Shown: piece after piece, positions 30,949 to 42,288 of the stretch
Position numbering within the stretch: the stretch's first letter is position 1
Layout: every line of letters begins with the position of its first letter
Assembly (NCBI RefSeq): GCF_029227915.1
Contig: NC_079885.1
Coordinates: forward strand, 20,161,001 to 20,225,000
Length of the DNA stretch: 64,000 bases
Origin: Hydractinia symbiolongicarpus
Lineage: Eukaryota; Cnidaria; Hydrozoa; Anthoathecata; Hydractiniidae
Reading direction: 5' to 3'
Made by a program: the position numbers and the translations under genes
Notes under the pieces: generated by a model
Database searches by the model: none
Seen by the model: only the letters and a program-made list of their open reading frames with translations
What the model was told of the DNA's origin: nothing

Positions 30949-31142
30949 TCGAAACATACTGAAGTATCCCTATTTACTAGTTAGCTAATTCAATTTCAAT
31001 GTTTCTAACACCACATCTGACTATGCAGGTAAACGTTGTTTCAAGACTAAAACTACCGTTGCTTTTACAATTATCGTGACATTAGGAATCATAAGCAGTG
31101 GTAGCACTATCTGCTTTATCTGATCGAAGTATTTGTTCATTG

Positions 31143-31199
<57 letters not shown>

Positions 31200-31216
31200 A
31201 ATTGCGCCACGGAGAC
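31143..31216 (-). tRNA. tRNA-Asn: tRNA-Asn(GTT), class A consensus
   Basis: Identical to consensus. Confidence 0.93.
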
Positions 31217-31410
31217 ATGAAACTTACTGAAGTTTCTCTATTTTCAATTTGGCTCATTTACTTTCGTTTATTTTAATAGCACATCTGATGATGCCAGAAA
31301 ACATGGTTGCAACAGTAACACTACCGTTGCTCTTACAGTTAACGTGACATTAGGAATAAGAGACAGTGATAGCACTCTCTGATTTTTCTAATGGACATAC
31401 TTGTTCATCG

Positions 31411-31412
31411 CT

Positions 31413-31443
<31 letters not shown>

Positions 31444-31484
31444 CGTTAACAGCCGAAAGCGCTAACCAATTTCGGCACGGAGAC
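31411..31484 (-). pseudogene. pseudo-tRNA-Asn, class B2
   Basis: B2 with A13/G22. Confidence 0.86.
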
Positions 31485-31678
31485 ACGAAACATACTGAAG
31501 TATCCCTATTTACTAGTTAGCTAATTCAATTTCAATGTTTCTAACACCACATCTGACTATGCAGGTAAACGTAGTTTCAAGACTAAAACTACCGTTGCTT
31601 TTACAATTATCGTGACATTAGGAATCATAAGCAGTGGTAGCACCACCTGTTTCATCTGATAGAATTATTTGTTCATTG

Positions 31679-31713
<35 letters not shown>

Positions 31714-31752
31714 ATAACAGCCGAACGCGCTAACCAATTGCGCCACGGAGAC
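31679..31752 (-). tRNA. tRNA-Asn: tRNA-Asn(GTT), class A
   Basis: Single change A38 to T in the anticodon loop. Confidence 0.82.
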
Positions 31753-31947
31753 ATGAAACTTACTGAAGTTTCCCTATTTAAAAGTTGGCTTATTTACTTT
31801 CATTCATTTTTAATAGCACATCTGATGATGCCAGTAAACATGGCTACATGAGTAACACTACCGTTGCTCTTACAGTTAACGTGACATTAGGAATAAGAGG
31901 CAGTGATAGCACTCTCTGATTCTTCTGATGGACATATTTGTTCATCG

Positions 31948-32021
31948 CCTCCCCGGGTGGGCTTGAACCACCAATCTCTCCGTTAACAGCCGAACGCGCT
32001 AACCAATTGCGGCACTAAGAC
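31948..32021 (-). pseudogene. pseudo-tRNA-Asn, class B1
   Basis: Class B1; variable region caatctctcc. Confidence 0.85.
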
Positions 32022-32215
32022 ACGAAGCATACTGAAGTATCCCTATTTACTAGTTAGCTAATTCAATTTCAGTGTTCTTAACAGCACATCTGACTATGCA
32101 GGTAAACGTAGTTTCAAGACTAAAACTACCGTTGCTTTTACAATTATCGTGACATTAGGAATCATAAGCAGTGGTAGCACTATCTGTTTCATCTGATCGA
32201 AGTATTTGTTCATTG

Positions 32216-32247
<32 letters not shown>

Positions 32248-32289
32248 TGGTTAACAGTTGAACGCGCTAACCAATTGCGCCAGGGAGAC
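32216..32289 (-). pseudogene. class A copy, anticodon stem collapsed
   Basis: C29/A41, A30/C40 and A31/C39 mismatches; acceptor also altered (cagggagac). Confidence 0.75.
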
Positions 32290-32484
32290 ATGAAACTTAC
32301 TGAAGTTTCCCTATTTAAAAGTTGGCTTATTTACGTTCATTTAATTTTAATAGCACATCTGATGATGCCAGTAAACATGGCTACAAGAGTAACACTACCG
32401 TTGCTCTTACAAATAACGTGACATTAGGAATAAGAGGCAGTGATAGCACTCTCTGATTTTTCTGATGGACATACTTGTTCATCG

Positions 32485-32486
32485 CT

Positions 32487-32517
<31 letters not shown>

Positions 32518-32558
32518 CGTTAACAGCCGAAAGCACTAACCAATTTCGGCACGGAGAC
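32485..32558 (-). pseudogene. pseudo-tRNA-Asn, class B2
   Basis: B2 with A13/G22 and D-stem change (aagcactaacc). Confidence 0.85.
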
Positions 32559-32752
32559 ACGAAACATACTGAAGTATCCCTATTTACTAGTTAGCTAAGT
32601 CAATTTCAATGTTTTTAACACCACATCTGACTATGCAGGTAAACGTAGTTTTAAGACTAAAACTACCGTTGCCTTTACAATTATCGTGACATTAGGAATC
32701 ATAAGCAGTGGTAGCACTATCTGCTTTATCTGATCAAAGTATTTGTTCATTG

Positions 32753-32773
32753 CGTCACGGGTGGGCTTGAACA

Positions 32774-32808
<35 letters not shown>

Positions 32809-32825
32809 AATTGCGCCACGGAGAC
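32753..32825 (-). pseudogene. class A copy, 73 nt
   Basis: One acceptor base lost (cgtcacggg) and T52/C62 mismatch. Confidence 0.7.
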
Positions 32826-33020
32826 ATGAAACTTACTGAAGTTTACCTATTTACAAGTTGGCTCATTTACTTTCGTTTATTTTTAATAGCACATCTGATG
32901 ATGCCAGTAAACATGGTTACAACAGTAACACTCCCGTTGCTCTTACAGTTAACGTGACATTAGGAATAAGAGGCAGTGATAGCACTCTCTGATTTTTCTG
33001 ATGGACATACTTGTTCATCG

Positions 33021-33022
33021 CT

Positions 33023-33053
<31 letters not shown>

Positions 33054-33094
33054 CGTTAACAGCCGAAAGCGCTAACCAATTTCGGCACGGAGAC
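33021..33094 (-). pseudogene. pseudo-tRNA-Asn, class B2
   Basis: B2 with A13/G22. Confidence 0.86.
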
Positions 33095-33288
33095 ACGAAA
33101 CATACTGAAGTATCCCTATTTACTAGTTAGCTAAATCAATTTCAATGTTTCTAACACCACATCTGACTATGCAGGTAAACGTTGTTTCAAGACTAAAACT
33201 ACCGTTGCTTTTACAATTATCGTGACATTAGGAATCATAAGCAGTGGTAGCACTATCTGCTTTATCTGATCGAAGTATTTGTTCATTG

Positions 33289-33332
<44 letters not shown>

Positions 33333-33362
33333 AAACGCGCTAACCAATTGCGCCACGGAGAC
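33289..33362 (-). tRNA. tRNA-Asn: tRNA-Asn(GTT), class A
   Basis: Single T29/G41 wobble. Confidence 0.88.
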
Positions 33363-33556
33363 ATGAAACTTACTGAAGTTTCCCTATTTGCAAGTTGGCT
33401 CATTTACTTTCGTTTATTTTAATAGCACATCTGATGATGCCAGTAAACATGGTTACAACAGTAACACTACCGTTGCTCTTACAGTTAACGTGACATTAGG
33501 AATAAGAGACAGTGATAGCACTCTCTGATTTTTCTAATGGACATACTTGTTCATCG

Positions 33557-33558
33557 CT

Positions 33559-33589
<31 letters not shown>

Positions 33590-33630
33590 CGTTAACAGCC
33601 GAAAGCGCTAACCAATTTCGGCACGGAGAC
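33557..33630 (-). pseudogene. pseudo-tRNA-Asn, class B2
   Basis: B2 with A13/G22. Confidence 0.86.
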
Positions 33631-33824
33631 ACGAAACATACTGAAGTATCCCTATTTACTAGTTAGCTAATTCAATTTCAATGTTTCTAACACCACATCT
33701 GACTATGCAGGTAAACGTAGTTTCAAGACTAAAACTACCATTGCTTTTACAATTATCGTGACATTAGGAATCATAAGCAGTGGTAGCACCATCTGTTTCA
33801 TCTGATAGAAGTATTTGTTCATTG

Positions 33825-33898
33825 CGTCCCCGGGTGGGCTTGAACCACCAACCCTTCGGATAACAGCCGAACGCGCTAACCAATTGCGCCACGGAGAC
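33825..33898 (-). tRNA. tRNA-Asn: tRNA-Asn(GTT), class A
   Basis: A38 to T and A44 to G; stems intact. Confidence 0.8.
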
Positions 33899-34093
33899 AT
33901 GAAACTTACTGAAGTTTCCCTATTTAAAAGTTGGCTTATTTACGTTCATTTAATTTTAATAGCACATCTGATGATGCCAGTAAACATGGCTACAAGAGTA
34001 ACACTACCGTTGCTCTTACAAATAACGTGACATTAGGAATAAGAGGCAGTGATAGCACTCTCTGATTTTTCTGATGGACATACTTGTTCATCG

Positions 34094-34095
34094 CT

Positions 34096-34126
<31 letters not shown>

Positions 34127-34167
34127 CGTTAACAGCCGAAAGCACTAACCAATTTCGGCACGGAGAC
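34094..34167 (-). pseudogene. pseudo-tRNA-Asn, class B2
   Basis: As 32,485-32,558. Confidence 0.85.
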
Positions 34168-34361
34168 ACGAAACATACTGAAGTATCCCTATTTACTAGT
34201 TAGCTAAGTCAATTTCAATGTTTTTAACACCACATCTGACTATGCAGGTAAACGTAGTTTTAAGACTAAAACTACCGTTGCCTTTACAATTATCGTGACA
34301 TTAGGAATCATAAGCAGTGGTAGCACTATCTGCTTTATCTGATCAAAGTATTTGTTCATTG

Positions 34362-34383
34362 CGTCACCGGGTGGGCTTGAACA

Positions 34384-34418
<35 letters not shown>

Positions 34419-34435
34419 AATTGCGCCACGGAGAC
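34362..34435 (-). pseudogene. class A copy with two mismatches
   Basis: T4/T69 and T52/C62. Confidence 0.65.
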
Positions 34436-34630
34436 ATGAAACTTACTGAAGTTTACCTATTTAAAAGTTGGCTCATTTACTTTCGTTTATTTTTAATAGC
34501 ACATCTGATGATGCCAGTAAAAATGGTTACAACAGTAGCACTCCCGTTGCTCTTACAGTTAACGTGACATTAGGAATAAGAGGCAGTGATAGCACTCTCT
34601 GATTTTTCTGATGGACATACTTGTTCATCG

Positions 34631-34632
34631 CT

Positions 34633-34663
<31 letters not shown>

Positions 34664-34704
34664 CGTTAACAGCCGAAAGCGCTAACCAATTTCGGCACGG
34701 AGAC
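34631..34704 (-). pseudogene. pseudo-tRNA-Asn, class B2
   Basis: B2 with A13/G22. Confidence 0.86.
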
Positions 34705-34910
34705 ACGAAACATACTGAAGTATCCCTATTTACTAGTTAGCTAATTTAATTTCAATGTTTTTAACACCACATCTGACTATGCAGGTAAACGTAGTTTCAA
34801 GACTAAAACTACCGTTGCTTTTACAATTATCGTGACATTAGGAATCATATGCAGTGGTAGCACTATCTGTTTCATCTGATCGAAGTATTTGTTCATTCAT
34901 ATTTGTTCAT

Positions 34911-34954
34911 TTCGGTTAACAGCCGAACGCGCTAACCAATTGCGCCACGGAGAC
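34911..34954 (-). pseudogene. truncated class A tRNA, 3' 30 nt missing
   Basis: Acceptor 5' strand, D arm and anticodon arm remain; T arm and acceptor 3' strand are gone. The left junction joins an A-type flank (tttgttcatt) to a B-type flank (catatttgttcat). Confidence 0.85.
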
Positions 34955-35149
34955 ATGAAACTTACTGAAGTTTCCCTATTTACAAGTTGGCTCATTTACT
35001 TTCATTAATTTTTAATAGCACATCTGATGATGCCAGTAAACATGGCTACAAGAGTAACACTACCGTTGCTCTTACAGTTAACGTGACATTAGGAATAAGA
35101 GGCAGTGATAGCACTCTCTGATTCTTCTGATGGACATATTTGTTCATCG

Positions 35150-35223
35150 CTTCCCCGGGTGGGCTTGAACCACCAACTTTTCCGTTAACAGCCGAACGCG
35201 CTAACCAATTGCGGCACGGAGAC
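35150..35223 (-). pseudogene. pseudo-tRNA-Asn, class B2
   Basis: B2 3' end with C13 retained (ttgcggc). Confidence 0.85.
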
Positions 35224-35417
35224 ACGAAACATACTGAAGTATCCCTATTTATTAGTTAGCTTATGCAATTTCAATGATTTTAACACCACATCTGACTATG
35301 CAGGTAAACGTAGTTTCAAGACTAAAACTACCGTTGCTTTTTCAATTATCGTGACATTAGGAATCATAAGCAGTGGTAGCACTATCTGTTTCATCTGATC
35401 GAAGAATTTGTTCATTG

Positions 35418-35461
<44 letters not shown>

Positions 35462-35491
35462 TAACGCGCTAACAAATTGCGCCACGGAGAC
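35418..35491 (-). pseudogene. class A copy with stem and A-box change
   Basis: A29/G41 mismatch and G18 to T. Confidence 0.65.
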
Positions 35492-35686
35492 ATGAAACTT
35501 ACTGAAGTTTCCCTATTTACAAGTTGACTCATTTACTTTCATTTATTTCTAATAGCACATCTGATGATGCCAGTAAACATGGCTACAACAGTAACACTAC
35601 CGTTGCTCTTACAGTTAACATGACATTAGGAATAAGAGGCAGTGATAGCACTTTCTGATTTTTCTGATGGACATACTTGTTCATCG

Positions 35687-35720
35687 CTTCCCCGGGTGGA
35701 CTTGAATCACCAACCTTTCC
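35687..35720 (-). pseudogene. B2 fragment, deletion copy 1
   Basis: Only the acceptor 3' strand, T arm and start of the anticodon stem remain; the rest of the tRNA and part of the adjacent spacer are deleted to attcaatttc. Confidence 0.85.
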
Positions 35721-35875
35721 ATTCAATTTCAGTGTTCTTAACAGCACATCTGACTATGCAGGTACCCGCAGTTTCAAGACTAAAATTACCGTTGCTTTTA
35801 CAATTATTGTGACATTAGGAATCAGAAGCAGTGGTAGCACTATCTGTTTCATCTGATCGAAGTATTTGTTCATTG

Positions 35876-35932
<57 letters not shown>

Positions 35933-35949
35933 AATTGCGCCACGGGGAC
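35876..35949 (-). tRNA. tRNA-Asn: tRNA-Asn(GTT), class A with C4-G69
   Basis: T4 is C, turning the only acceptor wobble into a Watson-Crick pair; otherwise consensus. Confidence 0.92.
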
Positions 35950-36143
35950 ATGAATTAACTGAAGTTTCCCTATTTACAAATTGGCTCATTTACTTTCATT
36001 TATTTTTAATAGCACATCTGATGATGCCAGTAAACATGGCTACAAGAGTAACACTACCGTTGCTTTTACAGTTAACGTGACATTAGGAATAAGAGGCAGT
36101 GATAGCACTTTCTGATTTTTCTGATGGACATACTTGTTCATCG

Positions 36144-36217
36144 CTTCACCGGGTGGACTTGAACCACCAACCTTTCCGTTAACAGCCGAACGCGCCAACA
36201 AATTGCGCTACGGAGAC
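36144..36217 (-). pseudogene. pseudo-tRNA-Asn, class B2
   Basis: Acceptor change (cttcaccg), D-loop changes (ccaacaaatt). Confidence 0.83.
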
Positions 36218-36411
36218 GCGAAACTTACTGAAGTATCCCTATTCACTAGTTAGCTAATTCAATTTCAGTGTTCTTAACAGCCCATCTGACTATGCAGGCA
36301 AACGTAGTTTCAAGACTAAAACTACCGTTGCTTTTACAAGTATCGTGACATTAGGAATCAGAAGCAGTGGTATCACTATCTGTTTCATCTGATCGAATTA
36401 TTTGCTCATTG

Positions 36412-36484
36412 CGTCCCGGGTGGGCTTGAACCACCAACCTTTCAGTTAACAGCCGAACGCTCTAACCAATTGCGCCAAGGAGAC
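36412..36484 (-). pseudogene. class A copy, 73 nt
   Basis: One acceptor C lost; G12/A23 and T7/C66 mismatches; G30/T40 wobble. Confidence 0.7.
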
Positions 36485-36678
36485 ATGAAATTACTGAAGT
36501 TTCCCTATATACAAGTTGGCTCATTTACTTTCATTTATTTTTAATAGCACATCTGATGATGCCAGTAAGCATGGCTACAAGAGTAACACTACCGTTGCTC
36601 TTACAGTTAACTTGATATTAGGAATAAGAGGCAGTGATAGCACTCTCTGATTCTTCTGATGGATATATTTGTTCATCG

Positions 36679-36680
36679 CC

Positions 36681-36711
<31 letters not shown>

Positions 36712-36752
36712 CGTTAACAGCCGAACCGCCTAACCAATTGCGGCACTAAGAC
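36679..36752 (-). pseudogene. pseudo-tRNA-Asn, class B1
   Basis: D-stem 3' strand altered (gaaccgcc). Confidence 0.85.
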
Positions 36753-36946
36753 ACGAAACATACTGAAGTATCCCTATTTACTAGTTAGCTAATTCAATTT
36801 CAATGTTTTTAACACCACATCTGACTATGCAGGTAAATGTAGTTTCAAGACTAAAACTTCCGTTGCTTTTACAATTATCGTGACATTAGGAATCATAAGC
36901 AGTGGTAGCACTATCCGTTTCATCTGATCGAAGTATTTGTTCATTG

Positions 36947-37020
36947 CGTCCCCGGGTAGGCTTGAACCACCAACCTTTCGATTAACAGCCGAACGCGCTA
37001 ACCAATTGCGCCACGGAGAC
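36947..37020 (-). tRNA. tRNA-Asn: tRNA-Asn(GTT), class A
   Basis: Wobbles G52/T62 and G31/T39 only. Confidence 0.85.
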
Positions 37021-37215
37021 ATGAAACTTACTGAAGTTTCCCCATTTTCAAGTTGACTCATTTACTATCATTTATTTTTAATAGCACATCTGATGATGCC
37101 AGTAAACATGGCTACAAGAGTAACACTACCGTTGCTCTTACAGTTAACGTGACATTAGGAATAAGAGGCAGTGATAGCACTCTCTGATTCTTCTGATGGA
37201 CATATTTGTTCATCG

Positions 37216-37289
37216 CCTCCCCGGGTGGGGTTGAACCACCAACCTTTCCGTTAACAGCCGAACGCCCTAACCAATTGCGGCACTAAGAC
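37216..37289 (-). pseudogene. pseudo-tRNA-Asn, class B1
   Basis: ggggttg and gaacgccc changes. Confidence 0.85.
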
Positions 37290-37483
37290 ACGAAACATCC
37301 TGAAGTATACCTATTTACTAGTTAGCGAATTCAATTTCAATGTTTTTAACACCACATCTGACTATGCAGGTAAACGTAGTTTCAAGACTAAAACTACCGT
37401 TGCTTTTACAAGTATCGTGACATTAGGAATCAGAAGCAGTGGTAGCACTATCTGTTTCATTTGATCGAAGTATTTGTTCATTG

Positions 37484-37557
37484 CGTCACCGGATGGGCTT
37501 GAGCCACCAACCTTTCGGTTAACAGCCGAACGCTCTAACCAATTGCGCCAAAGACAC
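37484..37557 (-). pseudogene. degenerate class A copy
   Basis: Acceptor 5' end replaced (aaagacac), T4-side mismatch, T54 to C, G12/A23. Confidence 0.7.
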
Positions 37558-37751
37558 ATGAAATTACTGAAGTTTCCCTATATACAAGTTGGCTCATTTA
37601 CTTTCATTTATTTTTAATAGCACATCTGATGATGCCAGTAAAAATGGCTACAAGAGTAACACTACCGCTGCTCTTACAGTTGACGTGACATCAGGAATAA
37701 GAGGCAATGATAGCACTCTCTGATTCTTCTGAAGGACATAATTGTTCATCG

Positions 37752-37825
37752 CTTCCCCGGGTGGGCTTGAATCACCAACCTTTCCGTTAACAGCCGAACG
37801 CCCTAACCAATTGCGACACTAAGAC
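37752..37825 (-). pseudogene. pseudo-tRNA-Asn, class B2
   Basis: gaatcacc T stem and gcgacac D stem. Confidence 0.85.
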
Positions 37826-38019
37826 ACGAAACATACTGAAGTATCCCTATTTACTAGTTAGCTAATTCAATTTCAATGATTTTAACACCACATCTGACTA
37901 TGCAGGTAAACGTAGTTTCAAGACTAAAACTACCGTTGCTTTTTCAATTATCGTGACATTAGGAATCATAAGCAGTGGTAGCACTATCTGTTTCATCTGA
38001 TCGAAGAATTTGTTCATTG

Positions 38020-38063
<44 letters not shown>

Positions 38064-38093
38064 TAACGCGCTAACAAATTGCGCCACGGAGAC
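38020..38093 (-). pseudogene. class A copy with stem and A-box change
   Basis: Copy of 35,418-35,491 at +2,602 bp. Confidence 0.65.
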
Positions 38094-38288
38094 ATGAAAC
38101 TTACTGAAGTTTCCCTATTTACAAGTTGACTCATTTACTTTCATTTATTTCTAATAGCACATCTGATGATGCCAGTAAACATGGCTACAACAGTAACACT
38201 ACCGTTGCTCTTACAGTTAACATGACATTAGGAATAAGAGGCAGTGATAGCACTTTCTGATTTTTCTGATGGAAATACTTGTTCATCG

Positions 38289-38322
38289 CTTCCCCGGGTG
38301 GACTTGAATCACCAACCTTTCC
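38289..38322 (-). pseudogene. B2 fragment, deletion copy 2
   Basis: Same deletion as 35,687-35,720. Confidence 0.85.
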
Positions 38323-38477
38323 ATTCAATTTCAGTGTTCTTAACAGCACATCTGACTATGCAGGTACCCGCAGTTTCAAGACTAAAATTACCGTTGCTTT
38401 TACAATTATTGTGACATTAGGAATCAGAAGCAGTGGTAGCACTATCTGTTTCATCTGATCGAAGTATTTGTTCATTG

Positions 38478-38534
<57 letters not shown>

Positions 38535-38551
38535 AATTGCGCCACGGGGAC
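38478..38551 (-). tRNA. tRNA-Asn: tRNA-Asn(GTT), class A with C4-G69
   Basis: Copy of 35,876-35,949. Confidence 0.92.
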
Positions 38552-38745
38552 ATGAATTAACTGAAGTTTCCCTATTTACAAATTGGCTCATTTACTTTCA
38601 TTTATTTTTAATAGCACATCTGATGATGCCAGTAAACATGGCTACAAGAGTAACACTACCGTTGCTTTTACAGTTAACGTGACATTAGGAATAAGAGGCA
38701 GTGATAGCACTTTCTGATTTTTCTGATGGACATACTTGTTCATCG

Positions 38746-38819
38746 CTTCACCGGGTGGACTTGAACCACCAACCTTTCCGTTAACAGCCGAACGCGCCAA
38801 CAAATTGCGCTACGGAGAC
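38746..38819 (-). pseudogene. pseudo-tRNA-Asn, class B2
   Basis: Copy of 36,144-36,217. Confidence 0.83.
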
Positions 38820-39013
38820 GCGAAACTTACTGAAGTATCCCTATTCACTAGTTAGCTAATTCAATTTCAGTGTTCTTAACAGCCCATCTGACTATGCAGG
38901 CAAACGTAGTTTCAAGACTAAAACTACCGTTGCTTTTACAAGTATCGTGACATTAGGAATCAGAAGCAGTGGTATCACTATCTGTTTCATCTGATCGAAT
39001 TATTTGTTCATTG

Positions 39014-39086
39014 CGTCCCGGGTGGGCTTGAACCACCAACCTTTCAGTTAACAGCCGAACGCTCTAACCAATTGCGCCAAGGAGAC
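39014..39086 (-). pseudogene. class A copy, 73 nt
   Basis: Copy of 36,412-36,484. Confidence 0.7.
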
Positions 39087-39280
39087 ATGAAATTACTGAA
39101 GTTTCCCTATATACAAGTTGGCTCATTTACTTTCATTTATTTTTAATAGCACATCTGATGATGCCAGTAAGCATGGCTACAAGAGTAACACTACTGTTGC
39201 TCTTACAGTTAACTTGATATTAGGAATAAGAGGCAGTGATAGCACTCTCTGATTCTTCTGATGGATATATTTGTTCATCG

Positions 39281-39282
39281 CC

Positions 39283-39313
<31 letters not shown>

Positions 39314-39354
39314 CGTTAACAGCCGAACCTCCTAACCAATTGCGGCACTAAGAC
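39281..39354 (-). pseudogene. pseudo-tRNA-Asn, class B1
   Basis: Copy of 36,679-36,752 with one further change (gaacctcc). Confidence 0.85.
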
Positions 39355-39548
39355 ACGAAACATACTGAAGTATCCCTATTTACTAGTTAGCTAATTCAAT
39401 TTCAATGTTTTTAACACCACATCTGACTATGCAGGTAAATGTAGTTTCAAGACTAAAACTTCCGTTGCTTTTACAATTATCGTGACATTAGGAATCATAA
39501 GCAGTGGTAGCACTATCCGTTTCATCTGATCGAAGTATTTGTTCATTG

Positions 39549-39622
39549 CGTCCCCGGGTAGGCTTGAACCACCAACCTTTCGATTAACAGCCGAACGCGC
39601 TAACCAATTGCGCCACGGAGAC
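39549..39622 (-). tRNA. tRNA-Asn: tRNA-Asn(GTT), class A
   Basis: Copy of 36,947-37,020. Confidence 0.85.
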
Positions 39623-39817
39623 ATGAAACTTACTGAAGTTTCCCCATTTTCAAGTTGACTCATTTACTATCATTTATTTTTAATAGCACATCTGATGATG
39701 CCAGTAAACATGGCTACAAGAGTAACACTACCGTTGCTCTTACAGTTAACGTGACATTAGGAATAAGAGGCAGTGATAGCACTCTCTGATTCTTCTGATG
39801 GACATATTTGTTCATCG

Positions 39818-39891
39818 CCTCCCCGGGTGGGGTTGAACCACCAACCTTTCCGTTAACAGCCGAACGCCCTAACCAATTGCGACACTAAGAC
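39818..39891 (-). pseudogene. pseudo-tRNA-Asn, class B1
   Basis: Copy of 37,216-37,289 with gcgacac D stem. Confidence 0.85.
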
Positions 39892-40085
39892 ACGAAACAT
39901 ACTGAAGTATCCCTATTTACTAGTTAGCGAATTCAATTTCAATGTTTTTAACACCACATCTGACTATGCAGGTAAACGTAGTTTCAAGACTAAAACTACC
40001 GTTGCTTTTACAATTATCGTGACATTAGGAATCATAAGCAGTGGTAGCACTATCTGTTTCATCTGATCGAAGTATTTGTTCATTG

Positions 40086-40091
40086 CGTCCG

Positions 40092-40128
<37 letters not shown>

Positions 40129-40159
40129 TGAACGCGCTAACCAATTGCGCCACGGAGAC
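40086..40159 (-). pseudogene. class A copy with two mismatches
   Basis: C5/C68 and A30/C40. Confidence 0.62.
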
Positions 40160-40354
40160 ATGAAACTTACTGAAGTTTCCCCATTTATAAGTTGGCTCAT
40201 TTACTTTCATTTATTTTTAATAGCACATCTGATGATGCCAGTAAACATGGCTACAAGAGTAACACTACCGTTGCTCTTACAGTTAACGTGACATTAGGAA
40301 TAAGAGGCAGTAATAGCACTCTCTGATTTCTCTGATGGACATACTTGTTCATCG

Positions 40355-40356
40355 CT

Positions 40357-40387
<31 letters not shown>

Positions 40388-40428
40388 CGTTAACAGCCGA
40401 ACGCTCCAACAAATTGGGCTACGGAGAC
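40355..40428 (-). pseudogene. pseudo-tRNA-Asn, class B2
   Basis: D arm heavily changed (ctccaacaaattgggcta). Confidence 0.85.
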
Positions 40429-40622
40429 GCGAAACTTACTGAAGTATCCCTATTCACTAGTTAGCTAATTCAATTTCAGTGTTCTTAACAGCACATCTGA
40501 CTATGCAGGTAAACGTAGTTTCAAGACTAAAACTACCGTTGCTTTTACAATTATCGTGACATTAGGAATCAGAAGCAGTGGTAGCACTATCTGTTTCATC
40601 TGATCGAAGTACTTGTTCATTG

Positions 40623-40679
<57 letters not shown>

Positions 40680-40696
40680 AATTGCGCCACGGAGAC
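40623..40696 (-). tRNA. tRNA-Asn: tRNA-Asn(GTT), class A consensus
   Basis: Identical to consensus. Confidence 0.93.
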
Positions 40697-40891
40697 ATGA
40701 AACTTACTGAAGTTTCCCCATTTTCAAGTTGGCTCATTTACTATCATTTATTTTTAATAGCACATCTGATGATGCCAGTAAACATGGCTACAAGAGTAAC
40801 ACTACTGTTGCTCTTACAGTTAACGTGACATTAGGAATAAGAGGCAGTGATAGCACTCTCTGATTCTTCTGATGGACATATTTGTTCATCG

Positions 40892-40893
40892 CC

Positions 40894-40924
<31 letters not shown>

Positions 40925-40965
40925 CGTTAACAGCCGAACGCCCTAACCAATTGCGGCACTAAGAC
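40892..40965 (-). pseudogene. pseudo-tRNA-Asn, class B1
   Basis: Class B1 with gaacgccc. Confidence 0.86.
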
Positions 40966-41159
40966 ACGAAACATCCTGAAGTATCCCTATTTACTAGTTA
41001 GCTAATTCAATTTCAATGTTTTTAACACCACATCTGACTATGCAGGTAAACGTAGTTTCAAGACTAAAACTACCGTTGCTTTTACAAGTATCGTGACATT
41101 AGGAATCAGAAGCAGTGGTAGCACTATCTGTTTCATTTGATCGAAGTATTTGTTCATTG

Positions 41160-41233
41160 CGTCCCCGGGTGGGCTTGAGCCACCAACCTTTCGGTTAACA
41201 GCCGAACGCTCTAACCAATTGCGCCAAGGCGAC
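41160..41233 (-). pseudogene. degenerate class A copy
   Basis: T54 to C, G12/A23, T7/C66 and G4 in the acceptor. Confidence 0.7.
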
Positions 41234-41427
41234 ATGAAATTACTGAAGTTTCCCTATATACAAGTTGGCTCATTTACTTTCATTTATTTTTAATAGCACA
41301 TCTGATGATGCCAGTAAAAATGGCTACAAGAGTAACACTACCGCTGCTCTTACAGTTAACGTGACATCAGGAATAAGAGGCAATGACAGCACTCTCTGAT
41401 TCTTCTGAAGGACATATTTGTTCATCG

Positions 41428-41429
41428 CT

Positions 41430-41460
<31 letters not shown>

Positions 41461-41500
41461 CGTTAACAGCCGAACGCCCTAACCAATTGCGACACTAAGC
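41428..41500 (-). pseudogene. pseudo-tRNA-Asn, class B2, 73 nt
   Basis: One base lost at the acceptor 5' end (actaagc). Confidence 0.85.
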
Positions 41501-41694
41501 ACGAAACATACTGAAGTATCCCTATTTACTAGTTAGCTAATTCAATTTCAATGTTTTTAACACCACATCTGTCTATGCAGGTAAACGTAGTTTCAAGACT
41601 AAAACTACCGTTGCTTTTACAATTATCGTGACATTAGGAATCATAAGCAGTGGTAGCACTATCTGTTTCATCTGATCGAAGTATTTGTTCATTG

Positions 41695-41751
<57 letters not shown>

Positions 41752-41768
41752 AATTGCGCCACGGAGAC
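41695..41768 (-). tRNA. tRNA-Asn: tRNA-Asn(GTT), class A consensus
   Basis: Identical to consensus. Confidence 0.93.
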
Positions 41769-41963
41769 ATGAAACTTACTGAAGTTTCCCCATTTACAAG
41801 TTGGCTCATTTACTTTCATTTATTTTTAATAGCACATCTGATGATGCCCGTAAACATGGCTACAAAAGTAACACTACCGTTGCTCTTACAGTTAACGTGA
41901 CATTAGGAATAAGAGGCAGTGATAGCACTCTCTGATTCTTCTGATGGACATATTTGTTCATCG

Positions 41964-42037
41964 CCTCCCCGGGTGGGCTTGAACCACTAACCTTTCCGTT
42001 AACAGCCGAACGCGCTAACCAATTGCGGCACGAAGAC
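41964..42037 (-). pseudogene. pseudo-tRNA-Asn, class B1
   Basis: Class B1; one T-stem change (ccactaacc). Confidence 0.86.
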
Positions 42038-42231
42038 ACGAAACATACTGAAGCATCCCTATTTACTAGTTAGCTAATTCAATTTCAATGTTTTTAACAC
42101 CACATCTGACTATGCAGGTAAACGTAGTTTGAAGACTAAAACTACCGTTGCTTTTACAATTATCGTGACATTAGGAATCATAAGCAGTGGTAGCACTATC
42201 TGTTTCAACTGATCGAAGTATTTGTTCATTG

Positions 42232-42288
<57 letters not shown>

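Larger units (their letters stand above)
30070..31484. repeat. Recombinant dimers, shift 537 bp
   Basis: Units at 30,338 and 30,606 recur at 30,875 and 31,143. The actcgaaacatac flank and the gtaaacgttg spacer change are shared. The first copy has an A-type 3' end on its B body, the second a B2 end. Confidence 0.6.
32485..34704. repeat. Six-unit repeat, shift about 1,609 bp
   Basis: Units at 32,216, 32,485, 32,753 and 33,021 recur at 33,825, 34,094, 34,362 and 34,631. Shared marks are aaagcactaacc, gctaagtcaat, tgatcaaag and the T-arm gaacaacc. Confidence 0.75.
35270..39947. repeat. 2.1-kb block duplicated at 2,602 bp
   Basis: Bases about 35,270-37,345 recur at about 37,872-39,947. Both carry the same internal deletion in a B2 unit (35,687-35,720 and 38,289-38,322), the ctttttcaatt change, the T4-to-C4 A copy and the gttagcgaattc mark at the right end. 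A few substitutions separate them, so the deletion preceded the duplication. About two unrelated units lie between the copies. Confidence 0.85.
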
